Part shown: positions 19,564 through 29,633 of the stretch, piece after piece | How positions within the stretch are numbered: position 1 is the first letter of the stretch | Layout: each line of letters starts with the position of its first letter | NCBI GenBank assembly: GCA_002922725.1 | Contig: PNEW01000006.1 | Span: forward strand, 1 to 47,199 | From: Verrucomicrobia bacterium Opi.OSU.00C | GTDB taxonomy: Bacteria > Verrucomicrobiota > Verrucomicrobiia > Opitutales > PNEW01 | DNA length: 47,199 nucleotides | Reading direction: 5' to 3' | Notes under the pieces: model-generated | Told to the model about the DNA's origin: nothing | The model's database searches: none | What the model saw: only the letters and a program-made list of their open reading frames with translations | Made by a program: the position numbers and the translations under genes

Positions 19564-22239
19564 TTAATCTTTTGGAATTTGGAATTCATTAAGAACAGCT
19601 TCTAATTCCTTAATATTATTGCCTCCGCCCATAGCAAAGTCAGGCTTCCCTCCTCCTTTTCCATCTAATTTTTTAGATAAACTGCTTACTATTGTACCTG
19701 CATTATGACCTAATTCGACAGCTTTTTTTGAACACAATACAAGGATGGTAGCTTTCTTTTTAATAATACTTCCAAGGATAACGACAGATGCATCGATGTG
19801 TTCTGAAACACCAACCGCAAGAGAGCGCATTTCTTCAGTATTATTCAAGTCTATCTTGGCAATTACCCAGTTTAAATGAGAGATCTTATTTGCTTTTTTC
19901 GCTAAATTGTAAGCTAAATCTACAATGTTACGTTGTTTATAACTGTTAATTTGCTTTTCTAAATTATTACGGTGTTCAATAAGTGATTCGAATCTCTGAT
20001 TTAATTGGCCAAACTTACAGGATAACTTTTGTGTAAGATTGTGTAATAGATTATGATTCTGAGCCATGAGATCGTAGGCGGTCATACCAACAATGGCTTC
20101 AATGCGTCGTGTTCCAGACGCTATTGCAGATTCGCTTATGATTTTAAAGAGTCCAATTTGTCCTGTTTGTTTAACGTGAGTTCCCGCGCAGAGTTCTTTA
20201 GAATAGCCACCGATATCCACAATACGGACTATTGGCCCATATTTATCACCAAAAAAAGCTAGTACATCAGTCGGTTTTTTTGAATAAGGAATTTCATATG
20301 AGGAAACATCATCGTTTTCGAGAATACGCTCATTTATACAAGATTCTATCGCTTGAAGTTCATTTTTGTTTGTCTGTTCAATGTGATTAAAATCAAAGCG
20401 GAGGTAATCATGAGCCACAAGAGAGCCAGATTGATGGACATGCTGGCCTAATATATCACGTAACGCCCAGTGTAATAAATGGGTAGCAGTGTGGTTCCGT
20501 TGTATAGAATTTCGTCTAACTGTATCTACTGAAAGTAATGCGGATTTTCCTATAAATGTATCAATTCCTTGAAGGTTAGTTTTATGTAAATAGTAACCTG
20601 ATTCATTTTTAACAGTATCTAAGATAGGAACGTGCACGTCATCTATTAAGGCAAATCCAGAGTCTCCTAATTGACCGCCCATCTCTGCATAAAATGGTGT
20701 TTTATCAAAAATAACAAAATTATCATTTCCTTTCTGAATGACATCTTTGATTTTGGCTGAGTAAGCACTGAGATGCCCAGTCTCATATCCGACAAATACG
20801 GTCTTTTCTACTTGCGAATATGGATTTTCCTTAATCGAAATCAAAGTCTTTTTTTGTGCAGCTCTTGCTTGTTCACGTTGCTTATTCATTTCTTTCTTAA
20901 AACCAGAAAGATCAATTCCTATGCTTCGCTCATTTGCTATAATCTGGGTTAAATCAATAGGAAATCCATAAGTATCAAAAAGTTTAAAAGCTTCTTTACC
21001 AGTAATGCTTTTTTTCCGATTTGAAGTTAACTTTTCAAAGTGCTGTAAACCCCGGTCAAGTGTTCTTTCGAAGATATCCTCCTCAGTCCTAATATATTTT
21101 ATAATTAAATCTCTTTGTGCTAAAAGTTCGGGGAAAACATCTTTAAGTTTATCAATTAATGGGTCGGTAAGTTTTACAAGTGAGCCATGAGGTAATTGAA
21201 TCCTCTTTGCAAATAAAACTGCCCGTCTGAAAATTCGTCTTACGACATAATTCCGCCCCTCATTTCCTGGAACAATACCATCAGCAATTGAGAAAATTAG
21301 TGTACGAATATGGTCACTAATGACTCGAAATGCACAGTCTCGTTTCTCTGTGTCTGACATTTTATTTCTATCTTTAGGGATTGTCGCATGATATTCATAA
21401 CCAGTTAATTTGGTTAACAGAGTGAAAATATCTGTAAATAAATCGCTATCATAATTCGAGGCTGATTGGGAGAAATCCTGGAAATTTTTTGTGGATGCAA
21501 ATATACCTGCAATACGCTCAAAACCCATACCAGTATCAATATGTCGGGAGAGTAGGGGTGTGTACTTGCCATTGGTCTCCGCATTGAATTGTATAAAAAC
21601 AAGATTCCAGAGTTCAATACAATTTGGATTGTTTTTATTCACAAGTTTTCCCTGTGTGTCTCCCTTAATTGTGAGATCGATGTGAATTTCGCTTGATGGA
21701 CCACAGGGACCTGTATTCCCCATCATCCAAAAGTTTTCTTCTTTGTTTCCTGGACAAATATGAATAGAAGGATCCATCCCTTCAGATGAAAATATTTCCT
21801 TCCAACAATCGTATGCGTCCTGATCAAATTCTGCAGGATCATTTTCGCTGGGTTTATAAACTGTAGCATAAAGCCTATCCTTAGGTAGTTTCCATTCTTT
21901 AGTAAGCAGTTCCCAGGCCCAATTTATTGCTTCTTTTTTAAAATAATTACCAAAAGACCAATTACCCAGCATTTCAAAAAAAGTGTGATGATAGGTATCA
22001 AAACCAACTTCTTCTAGATCATTATGTTTACCACCTGCACGTATACATTTTTGAGTATTAGCAATACGTTTGTGAGGTGATTTTTGTTCACCAAGAAAAT
22101 ATGGAACAAATGCATTCATTCCTGCATTCGTAAATAGCAAGTTGGGAGCAGATGGTATTAATGAAACGGATGGTACAATTGCATGATCTTTTCTTTTGAA
22201 AAAATCAAGGAACGAACGTCTAATATCTCCTGACTTCAT
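19564..22239 (-). CDS. alaS: Alanyl-tRNA synthetase
   Basis: FLDFFKRKDH; FTNAGMNAFVPYFLG; RNHTATHLLHWALR; CAGTHVKQTGQIG; GKGGGKPDFAMGGG. Confidence 0.97.
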   Translation of the reverse strand: MKSGDIRRSFLDFFKRKDHAIVPSVSLIPSAPNLLFTNAGMNAFVPYFLGEQKSPHKRIANTQKCIRAGGKHNDLEEVGFDTYHHTFFEMLGNWSFGNYFKKEAINWAWELLTKEWKLPKDRLYATVYKPSENDPAEFDQDAYDCWKEIFSSEGMDPSIHICPGNKEENFWMMGNTGPCGPSSEIHIDLTIKGDTQGKLVNKNNPNCIELWNLVFIQFNAETNGKYTPLLSRHIDTGMGFERIAGIFASTKNFQDFSQSASNYDSDLFTDIFTLLTKLTGYEYHATIPKDRNKMSDTEKRDCAFRVISDHIRTLIFSIADGIVPGNEGRNYVVRRIFRRAVLFAKRIQLPHGSLVKLTDPLIDKLKDVFPELLAQRDLIIKYIRTEEDIFERTLDRGLQHFEKLTSNRKKSITGKEAFKLFDTYGFPIDLTQIIANERSIGIDLSGFKKEMNKQREQARAAQKKTLISIKENPYSQVEKTVFVGYETGHLSAYSAKIKDVIQKGNDNFVIFDKTPFYAEMGGQLGDSGFALIDDVHVPILDTVKNESGYYLHKTNLQGIDTFIGKSALLSVDTVRRNSIQRNHTATHLLHWALRDILGQHVHQSGSLVAHDYLRFDFNHIEQTNKNELQAIESCINERILENDDVSSYEIPYSKKPTDVLAFFGDKYGPIVRIVDIGGYSKELCAGTHVKQTGQIGLFKIISESAIASGTRRIEAIVGMTAYDLMAQNHNLLHNLTQKLSCKFGQLNQRFESLIEHRNNLEKQINSYKQRNIVDLAYNLAKKANKISHLNWVIAKIDLNNTEEMRSLAVGVSEHIDASVVILGSIIKKKATILVLCSKKAVELGHNAGTIVSSLSKKLDGKGGGKPDFAMGGGNNIKELEAVLNEFQIPKD

Positions 22240-22291
22240 AGAAAATTTCCCTAAACTTACTGATACCTTTTCATCTATGTGAACTACTATC

Positions 22292-23359
22292 TCAAGATGC
22301 TACTATTTCAGAAATTATATCACCCACTTCACTTGTGCTATAACCCATCTTACCTGCACCAAGACCTTTAAGTTTATTTGCAGTAACTTCTTTTACAGCT
22401 TTTTCAATTGTCTTCGCGGCTTGATCTTCACCGAGTGTTTCAAGCATCATCATTGAGGCACAAACAGAAGCAAGGGGGTTTATAATATTTTTCCCTGTAT
22501 ACTTTGGTGCTGAGCCACCAATAGGTTCGAACATACTAACTCCATTAGGATTGATATTCCCCCCCGCTGCAATACCCATTCCTCCTTGAGTAATTGCACC
22601 AAGATCTGTAATTATGTCACCAAACATATTCCCGGTTACTATTACATCAAACCATTCAGGGTTTTTTACCATCCACATGCACGTTGCGTCTACGTGATAA
22701 TATTCACGGTTAATATCAGGAAATTCCTTTTCTCCGATTTCTTCAAATGCACGTTCCCAAAGGTCATAAATATAGGTGAGGACATTAGTTTTCCCACAGA
22801 GTGCGAGGGTCTTCCTTTTATTTCTTTTGCGTGCATATTGAAAAGCATACCTAAGACAACGATCCACTTGGAATCGATTGTAGACGGAACTCTGGACTGC
22901 GACTTCATTAGGAGTTCCTTTCATGGAAATCCCACCCGTACCAGTATATAGATCCCCACTGTTTTCACGTACAACCACGTAATCGATATCTTCAGGCCCC
23001 TTATCCTTTAATGGTGTTTCGACACCTGGGTAAAGTATAACGGGGCGCAAGTTAATATATTGATCTAATTCAAACCTTAAATATAGCAGAATACCTTTTT
23101 CAAGAATACCCGGTTTTACATCAGGGTGTCCAATAGCTCCGAGTAGGATAGAGTTAAACTTCCGCATCTCTTCCAATGCGCTTTGGGGTATTACTTCACC
23201 AGTACGAAGGAAGCGATCTCCACCGAAATCATATTCATGCATATCGAGCGTAAATCCATATTTATCAGCAGCAACATTTAGTATTTTTGTAGCTTCACGT
23301 GTGACTTCTGGGCCTGTGCCATCACCAGGAATTATTGCAATTTTATAACTTTTACTCAT
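22292..23359 (-). CDS. leuB: Isopropylmalate/isocitrate dehydrogenase family, probably 3-isopropylmalate dehydrogenase
   Basis: [73 protein letters not shown]. Confidence 0.75.
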   Translation of the reverse strand: MSKSYKIAIIPGDGTGPEVTREATKILNVAADKYGFTLDMHEYDFGGDRFLRTGEVIPQSALEEMRKFNSILLGAIGHPDVKPGILEKGILLYLRFELDQYINLRPVILYPGVETPLKDKGPEDIDYVVVRENSGDLYTGTGGISMKGTPNEVAVQSSVYNRFQVDRCLRYAFQYARKRNKRKTLALCGKTNVLTYIYDLWERAFEEIGEKEFPDINREYYHVDATCMWMVKNPEWFDVIVTGNMFGDIITDLGAITQGGMGIAAGGNINPNGVSMFEPIGGSAPKYTGKNIINPLASVCASMMMLETLGEDQAAKTIEKAVKEVTANKLKGLGAGKMGYSTSEVGDIISEIVAS

Positions 23360-23897
23360 AATATATTTTACTTTAAGGTGTATAGCTTCAGGTTTAAAAA
23401 TAAAATTTAACCGATAGCAATAAAAACAACTGAAACATTAAATTCTAGGAGAGATGAACCACTTAAGTATTTTAGGTTCTTATTTACAGATGTTATGTAA
23501 AATTAATTTTAAAAATTAGAGTTATCCGTGATGCGTGTTGTTATCTCTCAATGTGCCAAAAATAATCATCCTGGGTCTAATGGAGTTGCTAGTAAAGCAA
23601 ATCTGTTTTTATAAATAGGAATGATTATGAATTTGTATTGTTTTGATGCTAATCATATCTAACGATTAATATAAATATTTAGTATATATAAGAATTGGAT
23701 TTTAAAGTTCAAACAGAGTAACAATTATAGTGAATATAAGGTTAGCTTTTATAAATCAATATTTTAAAAATTAAAGAGAATGCTAATAAACAATAATTAC
23801 TCTTGTGTCTGAAGGGTGGAAAAGATAAATTCCTAAGCTTCAAAATACTCTTATTCACTCTCAATTTGAGCAGTAAAATAATTTTATAGTAATTATT

Positions 23898-25301
23898 ATG
23901 ACATCCTTACTTAAAAATTGTCTAGTTTGCACTACACTATTAACCGGATCTGTCCTTTGTTTGATTGCGGCACCTGAAGGACAGGAAGTGTTCACAGACT
24001 TTGAAAATATCCCTGATGATTCAAACATGTTTTTCACTGTAGGGACACCTCCATTTACCGCTCTTTTTGAATATGGCGTTGCTGGCGATGGGTTATTAGC
24101 AACTCAACTTGCCCATACACCAACTCATGTTTGGTCTATACTTAATGGGGTCACAGGGAGTATAACTTTTGAAACTCCAGCTCACACCGTTGAATTTTAT
24201 GCAGCAAACTTAATTGGTGGTGATGGAACAATAGAAGTATATGACACCCATAATCAACTACTGATTTCTGTATCAAATTTACCACAAAGGATTTTACCCG
24301 AAGATAATCCTCAGTTTATTACATTTAATGCACTCAGTCTAGGAGCGCCTAATGGTATTAGTAAAATACTTCTTATAGATGATCCTATTGTAAGTTTTGG
24401 AATAACTCAAAGTCTAACCGCAATCGATGATTTTGGTTTCACTCCTTTACGAGGGGAAGGTGCTGAAGGAGTCGTGCTTGACGGGAGTGGTGATACTGTA
24501 GGAAGCGATATCCAACACCCTAATGGTAATATATTTGATCAGGTACTCCTAACAGGGGAAAGTGTTAGTGTTCGTGCGGGTATGAATAAAATAACCCGAG
24601 TTTCATTTATTGATGAAAATGACGATATTGTTCAAGCAGAGTTCTCAGGGAGTGGATCCCTAACTATTAACCTAGATTCCTCAACTTTTAGTGGTCAGGC
24701 ATTACCTTTGAAATATAATCAAAATGTCAAATATGTTAAAGGGCGGGCCAGTTTTGTAATTGAAAATACAGATATCGATACCTTTTTTAGCTTTTTCAGT
24801 GTAGGTACTATCAATGCGGTGAATCAGGCTCTTTTCCCGGCTGGTGAAGAATATAACGCTCAAGCGAATGCGGCATTATTAGAAATAATTAATTCAACAG
24901 CAATGGGAGCAATTAATTGTGCAAACACTATATTTACTGGATCAAGTGGAAAAATTGGTATTGATGCACGTGGTGTTCCAGTTGGGATACGTGCTACTTT
25001 AGGTGATATAGAGGCTACTGATAGTGCAAATCCAACTCTTATCGTTGGTGAAAGTTCTTTTACTGTAGCGGGAAACAATCAAGGAATGAGAATTACAGGA
25101 GGTGATTTATATCAAAGTAATGGAGGTTCAGTTGCTGTTTCACCAAGTGGATCGACGGTGGGTGGTTTTTCTACTTTAATTTCGCAAAATAATTTTAAGT
25201 CGGATGGAACCGCATTACCAACACAAAGTATCAATTCAAAATTTGTAAATGAAGATGGTGTGGAGATATTTATTATCGTGGTTGAAACAACGGTGAATTA
25301 A
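23898..25301 (+). CDS. Secreted hypothetical protein, 467 aa
   Basis: N-terminal signal MTSLLKNCLVCTTLLTGSVLCLIAAPEG; beta-rich, Gly/Ser/Asn-rich body; no family recognised. Confidence 0.7.
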   Translation: MTSLLKNCLVCTTLLTGSVLCLIAAPEGQEVFTDFENIPDDSNMFFTVGTPPFTALFEYGVAGDGLLATQLAHTPTHVWSILNGVTGSITFETPAHTVEFYAANLIGGDGTIEVYDTHNQLLISVSNLPQRILPEDNPQFITFNALSLGAPNGISKILLIDDPIVSFGITQSLTAIDDFGFTPLRGEGAEGVVLDGSGDTVGSDIQHPNGNIFDQVLLTGESVSVRAGMNKITRVSFIDENDDIVQAEFSGSGSLTINLDSSTFSGQALPLKYNQNVKYVKGRASFVIENTDIDTFFSFFSVGTINAVNQALFPAGEEYNAQANAALLEIINSTAMGAINCANTIFTGSSGKIGIDARGVPVGIRATLGDIEATDSANPTLIVGESSFTVAGNNQGMRITGGDLYQSNGGSVAVSPSGSTVGGFSTLISQNNFKSDGTALPTQSINSKFVNEDGVEIFIIVVETTVN

Positions 25302-25408
25302 TTAAGTTCAGTTCATTAGTTAAATATCTTTTAGTGTAAGGTTAGGATTTAAATTTACCTTTATTGATTACTTACTCATGGTTTTGGGTATATTTCTAAA
25401 CCTTAATT

Positions 25409-26542
25409 ATGATAGAACGAGACGTTAAAATCCATATGGAGCGGGCTTTGCAACTAGCAAATAAAGGATGGGGAAAAACACATCCCAACCCAATGGTGGG
25501 TGCGTTAGTATTTGACCAAGGTGTGGTAAGAGGCGAGGGCTATCATAAGCAAGTAGGCGCTTCACATGCTGAAATTAATGCTTTAAGTCAATTGACTGGA
25601 AAACTTTCCAGTGACGCGACTCTTTTCGTTACTCTTGAACCTTGTTCAACTCACGGACAAACTCCTCCTTGTATTGATGCTATTATTCGGTCTGGAATTA
25701 AACGTGTTGTTGTTGGAGCTATTGATCCAAACCCAAAACATAGAGGGAGAGGATTGGATATACTTAGAAAAGCGAGGATTGAAGTTATAGAAGGGATATT
25801 AAGTAGGGAATGTGAGGATTTAAATTTACTTTTTAATTTCTGGATAAAACGTAGATCACCTTTAATTGCAGGTAAAATAGCAATGACGATTGATGGTCGA
25901 TTAGCTACGAGAAGTGGGGATTCCAAATGGATCACTAATCTTCAGTCTAGAATGGACGTAATGAAGTGGCGAAGGCTTTTCCCAGCAATAGCAGTTGGTG
26001 CTAATACAGTTCTTACTGATAACCCAAGTCTAACTAGCAGAATGGATAACCGAGAAATATGGTGTCCTATTCGAATAATTATTGATCCTAAATTAAGAAC
26101 AGTGAATAGCAAATTGTGTAAAGTATATAATGATGAATATATGAAACGGACAGTAATAGTTGTTAGTAAAGATTTTAATACAAAAGAAAAAAGAAAATTA
26201 CTCGATCCAAGTATAGACTTATGGAAGATTGCCACAAGTCATGACGGAGTTGAATGGGATGCATTTCGCCGGAAATGTATAGAAAAAAATATATTCGGTG
26301 TTTTCTTTGAAGGTGGTGCGAAAACAATTAATTCCTTAATTAACTCAAGAGAACTCAATTATTTATTTTCTTATCGTGCACCTAAACTCTTAGGTGATCC
26401 TGAAGCATATTCGGTATTTACAGAATATAATCCTGAGAGAATAAATAGTGCAATCACCTTGGGGCAAGTCCAACATGCAACATTTGGTGATGATGAACTT
26501 ATGCGTGGATATATTAAATACCCGAATAAAGGTAGACAGTGA
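25409..26542 (+). CDS. ribD: Bifunctional riboflavin deaminase/reductase
   Basis: KTHPNPMVGALV; GASHAEINAL; TLEPCSTHGQTPPC; KIAMTIDGRLATRSGDSKWIT. Confidence 0.94.
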   Translation: MIERDVKIHMERALQLANKGWGKTHPNPMVGALVFDQGVVRGEGYHKQVGASHAEINALSQLTGKLSSDATLFVTLEPCSTHGQTPPCIDAIIRSGIKRVVVGAIDPNPKHRGRGLDILRKARIEVIEGILSRECEDLNLLFNFWIKRRSPLIAGKIAMTIDGRLATRSGDSKWITNLQSRMDVMKWRRLFPAIAVGANTVLTDNPSLTSRMDNREIWCPIRIIIDPKLRTVNSKLCKVYNDEYMKRTVIVVSKDFNTKEKRKLLDPSIDLWKIATSHDGVEWDAFRRKCIEKNIFGVFFEGGAKTINSLINSRELNYLFSYRAPKLLGDPEAYSVFTEYNPERINSAITLGQVQHATFGDDELMRGYIKYPNKGRQ

Positions 26543-27150
26543 AAAATATTTACCTGGCAACAAGTAATATAAATAAAGTTCAAGAATTAACAGACATTAT
26601 CAACTCATCGGGTTTAAAAATTAATATAGCTACGGCAATGGCTAGAGTTAATATGCCAGTTATCGAGGAAACGGCGGATACCTTTTCAGGGAATGCTAAA
26701 CTGAAAGCTTATACTTTTGAAGAACTGACAACGAAAAACACTTGGGTTTTGGCTGATGACAGTGGGTTAATGGTGGATGCCATCCAGGGGAATCCTGGGG
26801 TATATTCTTCTCGTTATGCAAAAGATGGTGCAAGTGATTCTGAAAATATAAATAAATTATTGAAGAACCTTAAAGATATTGATGGGATTAAAAGATCAGC
26901 CCGTTTTGTTTGTATTCTTGCGTTGATAGGTTCCGATGGATTTGAGATAACTTTTAAAGGAGTTTGTAAGGGATTTATAGCAAAAAAACCTGAAGGTAAA
27001 AATGGGTTTGGCTATGACCCTATATTCATTCCGGAGGGACATACTCAGACTTTTGGGGTACTAGATAAATCAATTAAATCTAAAATCAGTCACCGAGCAA
27101 GAGCATTGACAAAATTGATTTGTTGGCTTGGATCCAAATTTAATCATTAA
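26539..27150 (+). CDS. rdgB: XTP/dITP pyrophosphatase (GTG start, overlaps the ribD stop)
   Basis: YLATSNINKVQEL; ADDSGLMVDAIQGNPGVYSSRYA; GFGYDPIFIPEGHTQTFG. Confidence 0.93.
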   Translation: MKNIYLATSNINKVQELTDIINSSGLKINIATAMARVNMPVIEETADTFSGNAKLKAYTFEELTTKNTWVLADDSGLMVDAIQGNPGVYSSRYAKDGASDSENINKLLKNLKDIDGIKRSARFVCILALIGSDGFEITFKGVCKGFIAKKPEGKNGFGYDPIFIPEGHTQTFGVLDKSIKSKISHRARALTKLICWLGSKFNH

Positions 27151-27190
27151 AAGAGGAAATATATACTATTTGGAGTTTTATATGCAGCTC

Positions 27191-28345
27191 TTATATGGCA
27201 GAACCAGTATAATAGATCCTTGGTACGCGTTTAGTTATAGAACAAAATACTTCCCAAGGTATAGATAATGCCCAATTACTAAAGGTTTTAACATCTATAT
27301 TTTGATTTCCCTGTGTTCCTATGAATGTAACAGAATCTCCACTTTTTATATTCTCTAAATTCGTAATATCGACGATTGTTTGATCCATTGTCACATTACC
27401 AAGAATAGGACATCGTTGCCCATGTATTAGGACGGAACCTTTGTTACTTATTGCTGTTGGAATTCCGTCACCATAACCTGCTGTAATTACAGCAATGCGT
27501 GAATCACGTGATAAAATATGAGTGCGACCATAACTAATTCCAGTTCCCGAAGGTAAGTCTTTTACTATGCTAACACGACTGTGGAAACTCAGTACAGCTT
27601 CCACTTTGAGTTTTGAAAGTAAAGATTCGAAATGCGGTAGGACACCAAATTGGAGTAAACCAACACGTACGGCATTAAATAGATCATCATTTTTAAATGA
27701 TTCTAGTCCAGCGCTATTATCCGCGTGGATGAGTAACCTTTTAGGGTCGAATCCTGGTAATCCTCTAAGTGTTTGTAAAAATAATTTCCTTTGTTTATTA
27801 GTGAATTGAGGGTCACTATCTGCGCTAGAAAAATGAGTATAAATCCCTTCAAGGTTCATATTTGGGTTTTCTTGTATTAATTTATAAAGATCAAGTGCTT
27901 GTTCGTACCATACTCCTAACCGTCCAAGACCAGTATCAATTTTTAAATGAACGGCGATTTTACGTTTATTTCGCTTTCCTAGTTTAGAAAAACGTTTGAC
28001 TTCTTCTTCTGTCGATACTGTTGGGATTAAGTTATATTCTATAATTTGCTTATCTTCTTCTGGTAGGGTAGAACTTAATAGCAAGATTGGCCAACCAGAT
28101 CCTATTTCACGTATTGCTGCACCCTCAAGAAAATTGGCTACGCCAAATAGATCAGCACCGCAATGCATGAGACGAGTAACTGTCTGTGCCATACCGTGCC
28201 CGTAAGCATCGGCTTTAACTACCGCAATATATCGAATATGAGCAGGTAATGCTGATCTTATAAGCTTTAGATTACGTTCTAATGCAGAAAGATCAATTTC
28301 TACCCAGCAACGGCTTTGTTGCCTTAATACAAATGATTTGCTCAT
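27191..28345 (-). CDS. alr: Alanine racemase
   Basis: AVVKADAYGHGM PLP lysine motif; LKIDTGLGRLGV; ISYGRTH; GYGDGIPTAISN; LGNVTMDQTIVD. Confidence 0.94.
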   Translation of the reverse strand: MSKSFVLRQQSRCWVEIDLSALERNLKLIRSALPAHIRYIAVVKADAYGHGMAQTVTRLMHCGADLFGVANFLEGAAIREIGSGWPILLLSSTLPEEDKQIIEYNLIPTVSTEEEVKRFSKLGKRNKRKIAVHLKIDTGLGRLGVWYEQALDLYKLIQENPNMNLEGIYTHFSSADSDPQFTNKQRKLFLQTLRGLPGFDPKRLLIHADNSAGLESFKNDDLFNAVRVGLLQFGVLPHFESLLSKLKVEAVLSFHSRVSIVKDLPSGTGISYGRTHILSRDSRIAVITAGYGDGIPTAISNKGSVLIHGQRCPILGNVTMDQTIVDITNLENIKSGDSVTFIGTQGNQNIDVKTFSNWALSIPWEVFCSITKRVPRIYYTGSAI

Positions 28346-28357
28346 AATAAAATTCAG

Positions 28358-29041
28358 TCAATTTATTTTGCGATGTCGTTCGTTTTTCCATTTCGGAAAA
28401 TCAACTTTTCCAATATTAATTTTACTAATATCATCTATTTCATGAAAAAATGAGTATGGCTTGTTAAGTAAGGGTAATAATTTTAAGGAATATTTAAATT
28501 CTCTGACTCGTCGTGGAGGATATACATCTTTTCTCTGACGAATATACCAGACAGGGTCAGACAATATTTTTAAAGATTGGGTGTTAACTGGTTTCAAGTT
28601 CTGAATATTAGAATGATTTTTAATTGTAATTAAATTCCATATATTTTTTTTGAAAGCTGAAATGAGATGAAAAGGAGGAGAAATATTTTGCATTAACAGT
28701 AATTGAGCAGCAATCTCCAAGTTACGATAAAGATAGACTTTTGATGGTTGTGGGAGAAGTACAGACTGCCAGGTTTTGATAGCCATAATTATCAGACGAA
28801 GACCTAAAACTGAACCTGGGCCTTCACAAATTAGGAACCCATTTATCTGACTCATACTAATTTGTGCTTTTTTTAAACATTTAGCCGTATCTATAAAAAT
28901 GGCATTTAATGATTCATTTTTATTTTCACAAAATGCTAACCAATTCCCGTTGTACAATATTCCTACTTGAACAACTGAAGTGCTTGCATCCAATAAGAGT
29001 AGTGTCTGACTTTTGAGTGATTGTTTAATCTCTGTTGACAT
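28358..29041 (-). CDS. tsaB: TsaB-like tRNA t6A modification protein
   Basis: LLLLDASTSVVQVGIL; CEGPGSVLGLRLIIMAIKTW resembles GPGSFTGLRIG of TsaB/YeaZ. Confidence 0.65.
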   Translation of the reverse strand: MSTEIKQSLKSQTLLLLDASTSVVQVGILYNGNWLAFCENKNESLNAIFIDTAKCLKKAQISMSQINGFLICEGPGSVLGLRLIIMAIKTWQSVLLPQPSKVYLYRNLEIAAQLLLMQNISPPFHLISAFKKNIWNLITIKNHSNIQNLKPVNTQSLKILSDPVWYIRQRKDVYPPRRVREFKYSLKLLPLLNKPYSFFHEIDDISKINIGKVDFPKWKNERHRKIN

Positions 29042-29098
29042 TTTTCCTACAACTTCCCCTTTATTTATAGGTAAATTCTTAACTAAATTAGAAGTAAC

Positions 29099-29569
29099 AT
29101 GAATAAATTAATAAATTATAAAACCTTAGCGGTTTTGGTAGTATTATTGGTGGGTAGCTTTACATTCGATGCTTCCGCCCACTGTGAAATACCTTGCGGT
29201 ATTTACGGAGACGAGATGCGGTTTGATATGATTGAGGAAAACTGTCAAACGGTAGAGAAATCAATGGCAAAAATTATTCAGCTTAAAATGATGGATGTAA
29301 AAAGTGATCAGCTAGTACGGTGGGTAAATAATAAGGAAATTCACTCTAACAATATCCAAAATATCATCACACAATATTTCATGTTTCAAAGAGTTCAACC
29401 AGTGATGAGTGATGATTATGAAGATATGGAAGCCTACAGAAATAAGCTTGTCTTGTTGCATAAAATACTAGTGCAAGCGATGAAATGTAAACAAACAACG
29501 AAAATCAGTCATGTAAAGAAAATCAGAGAGCTTCTCTATTCATTCAAGATGGTTTATTTTAATGAATAA
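29099..29569 (+). CDS. sodN: Nickel superoxide dismutase with N-terminal Sec signal peptide
   Basis: Signal MNKLINYKTLAVLVVLLVGSFTFDASA followed at once by HCEIPCGIYGDEMRFDMIEEN, the NiSOD hook H-C-x2-P-C-G-x-Y; length and helical C-terminus fit. Confidence 0.88.
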   Translation: MNKLINYKTLAVLVVLLVGSFTFDASAHCEIPCGIYGDEMRFDMIEENCQTVEKSMAKIIQLKMMDVKSDQLVRWVNNKEIHSNNIQNIITQYFMFQRVQPVMSDDYEDMEAYRNKLVLLHKILVQAMKCKQTTKISHVKKIRELLYSFKMVYFNE

Positions 29570-29633
29570 GAAATATTCTTTTAGATGATCACTTTCTTCT
29601 GGGTCCTTTAGTAGTTATAAATATTAAGAGTGA

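Noticed and set aside
22586-22951. 121-aa plus-strand ORF antisense to the leuB-like gene
   Set aside because: Opposite strand of a well-supported conserved CDS; Cys-, Ile- and Lys-rich shadow translation with no family resemblance.
2733-25368. Shared string TTTACCTTTATTGA after ctaA and before ribD as a dispersed repeat
   Set aside because: Only two short AT-rich copies with different contexts; expected by chance.
25651-26235. Minus-strand ORFs of 94 and 97 aa inside ribD
   Set aside because: Both overlap strongly conserved ribD motifs on the opposite strand.
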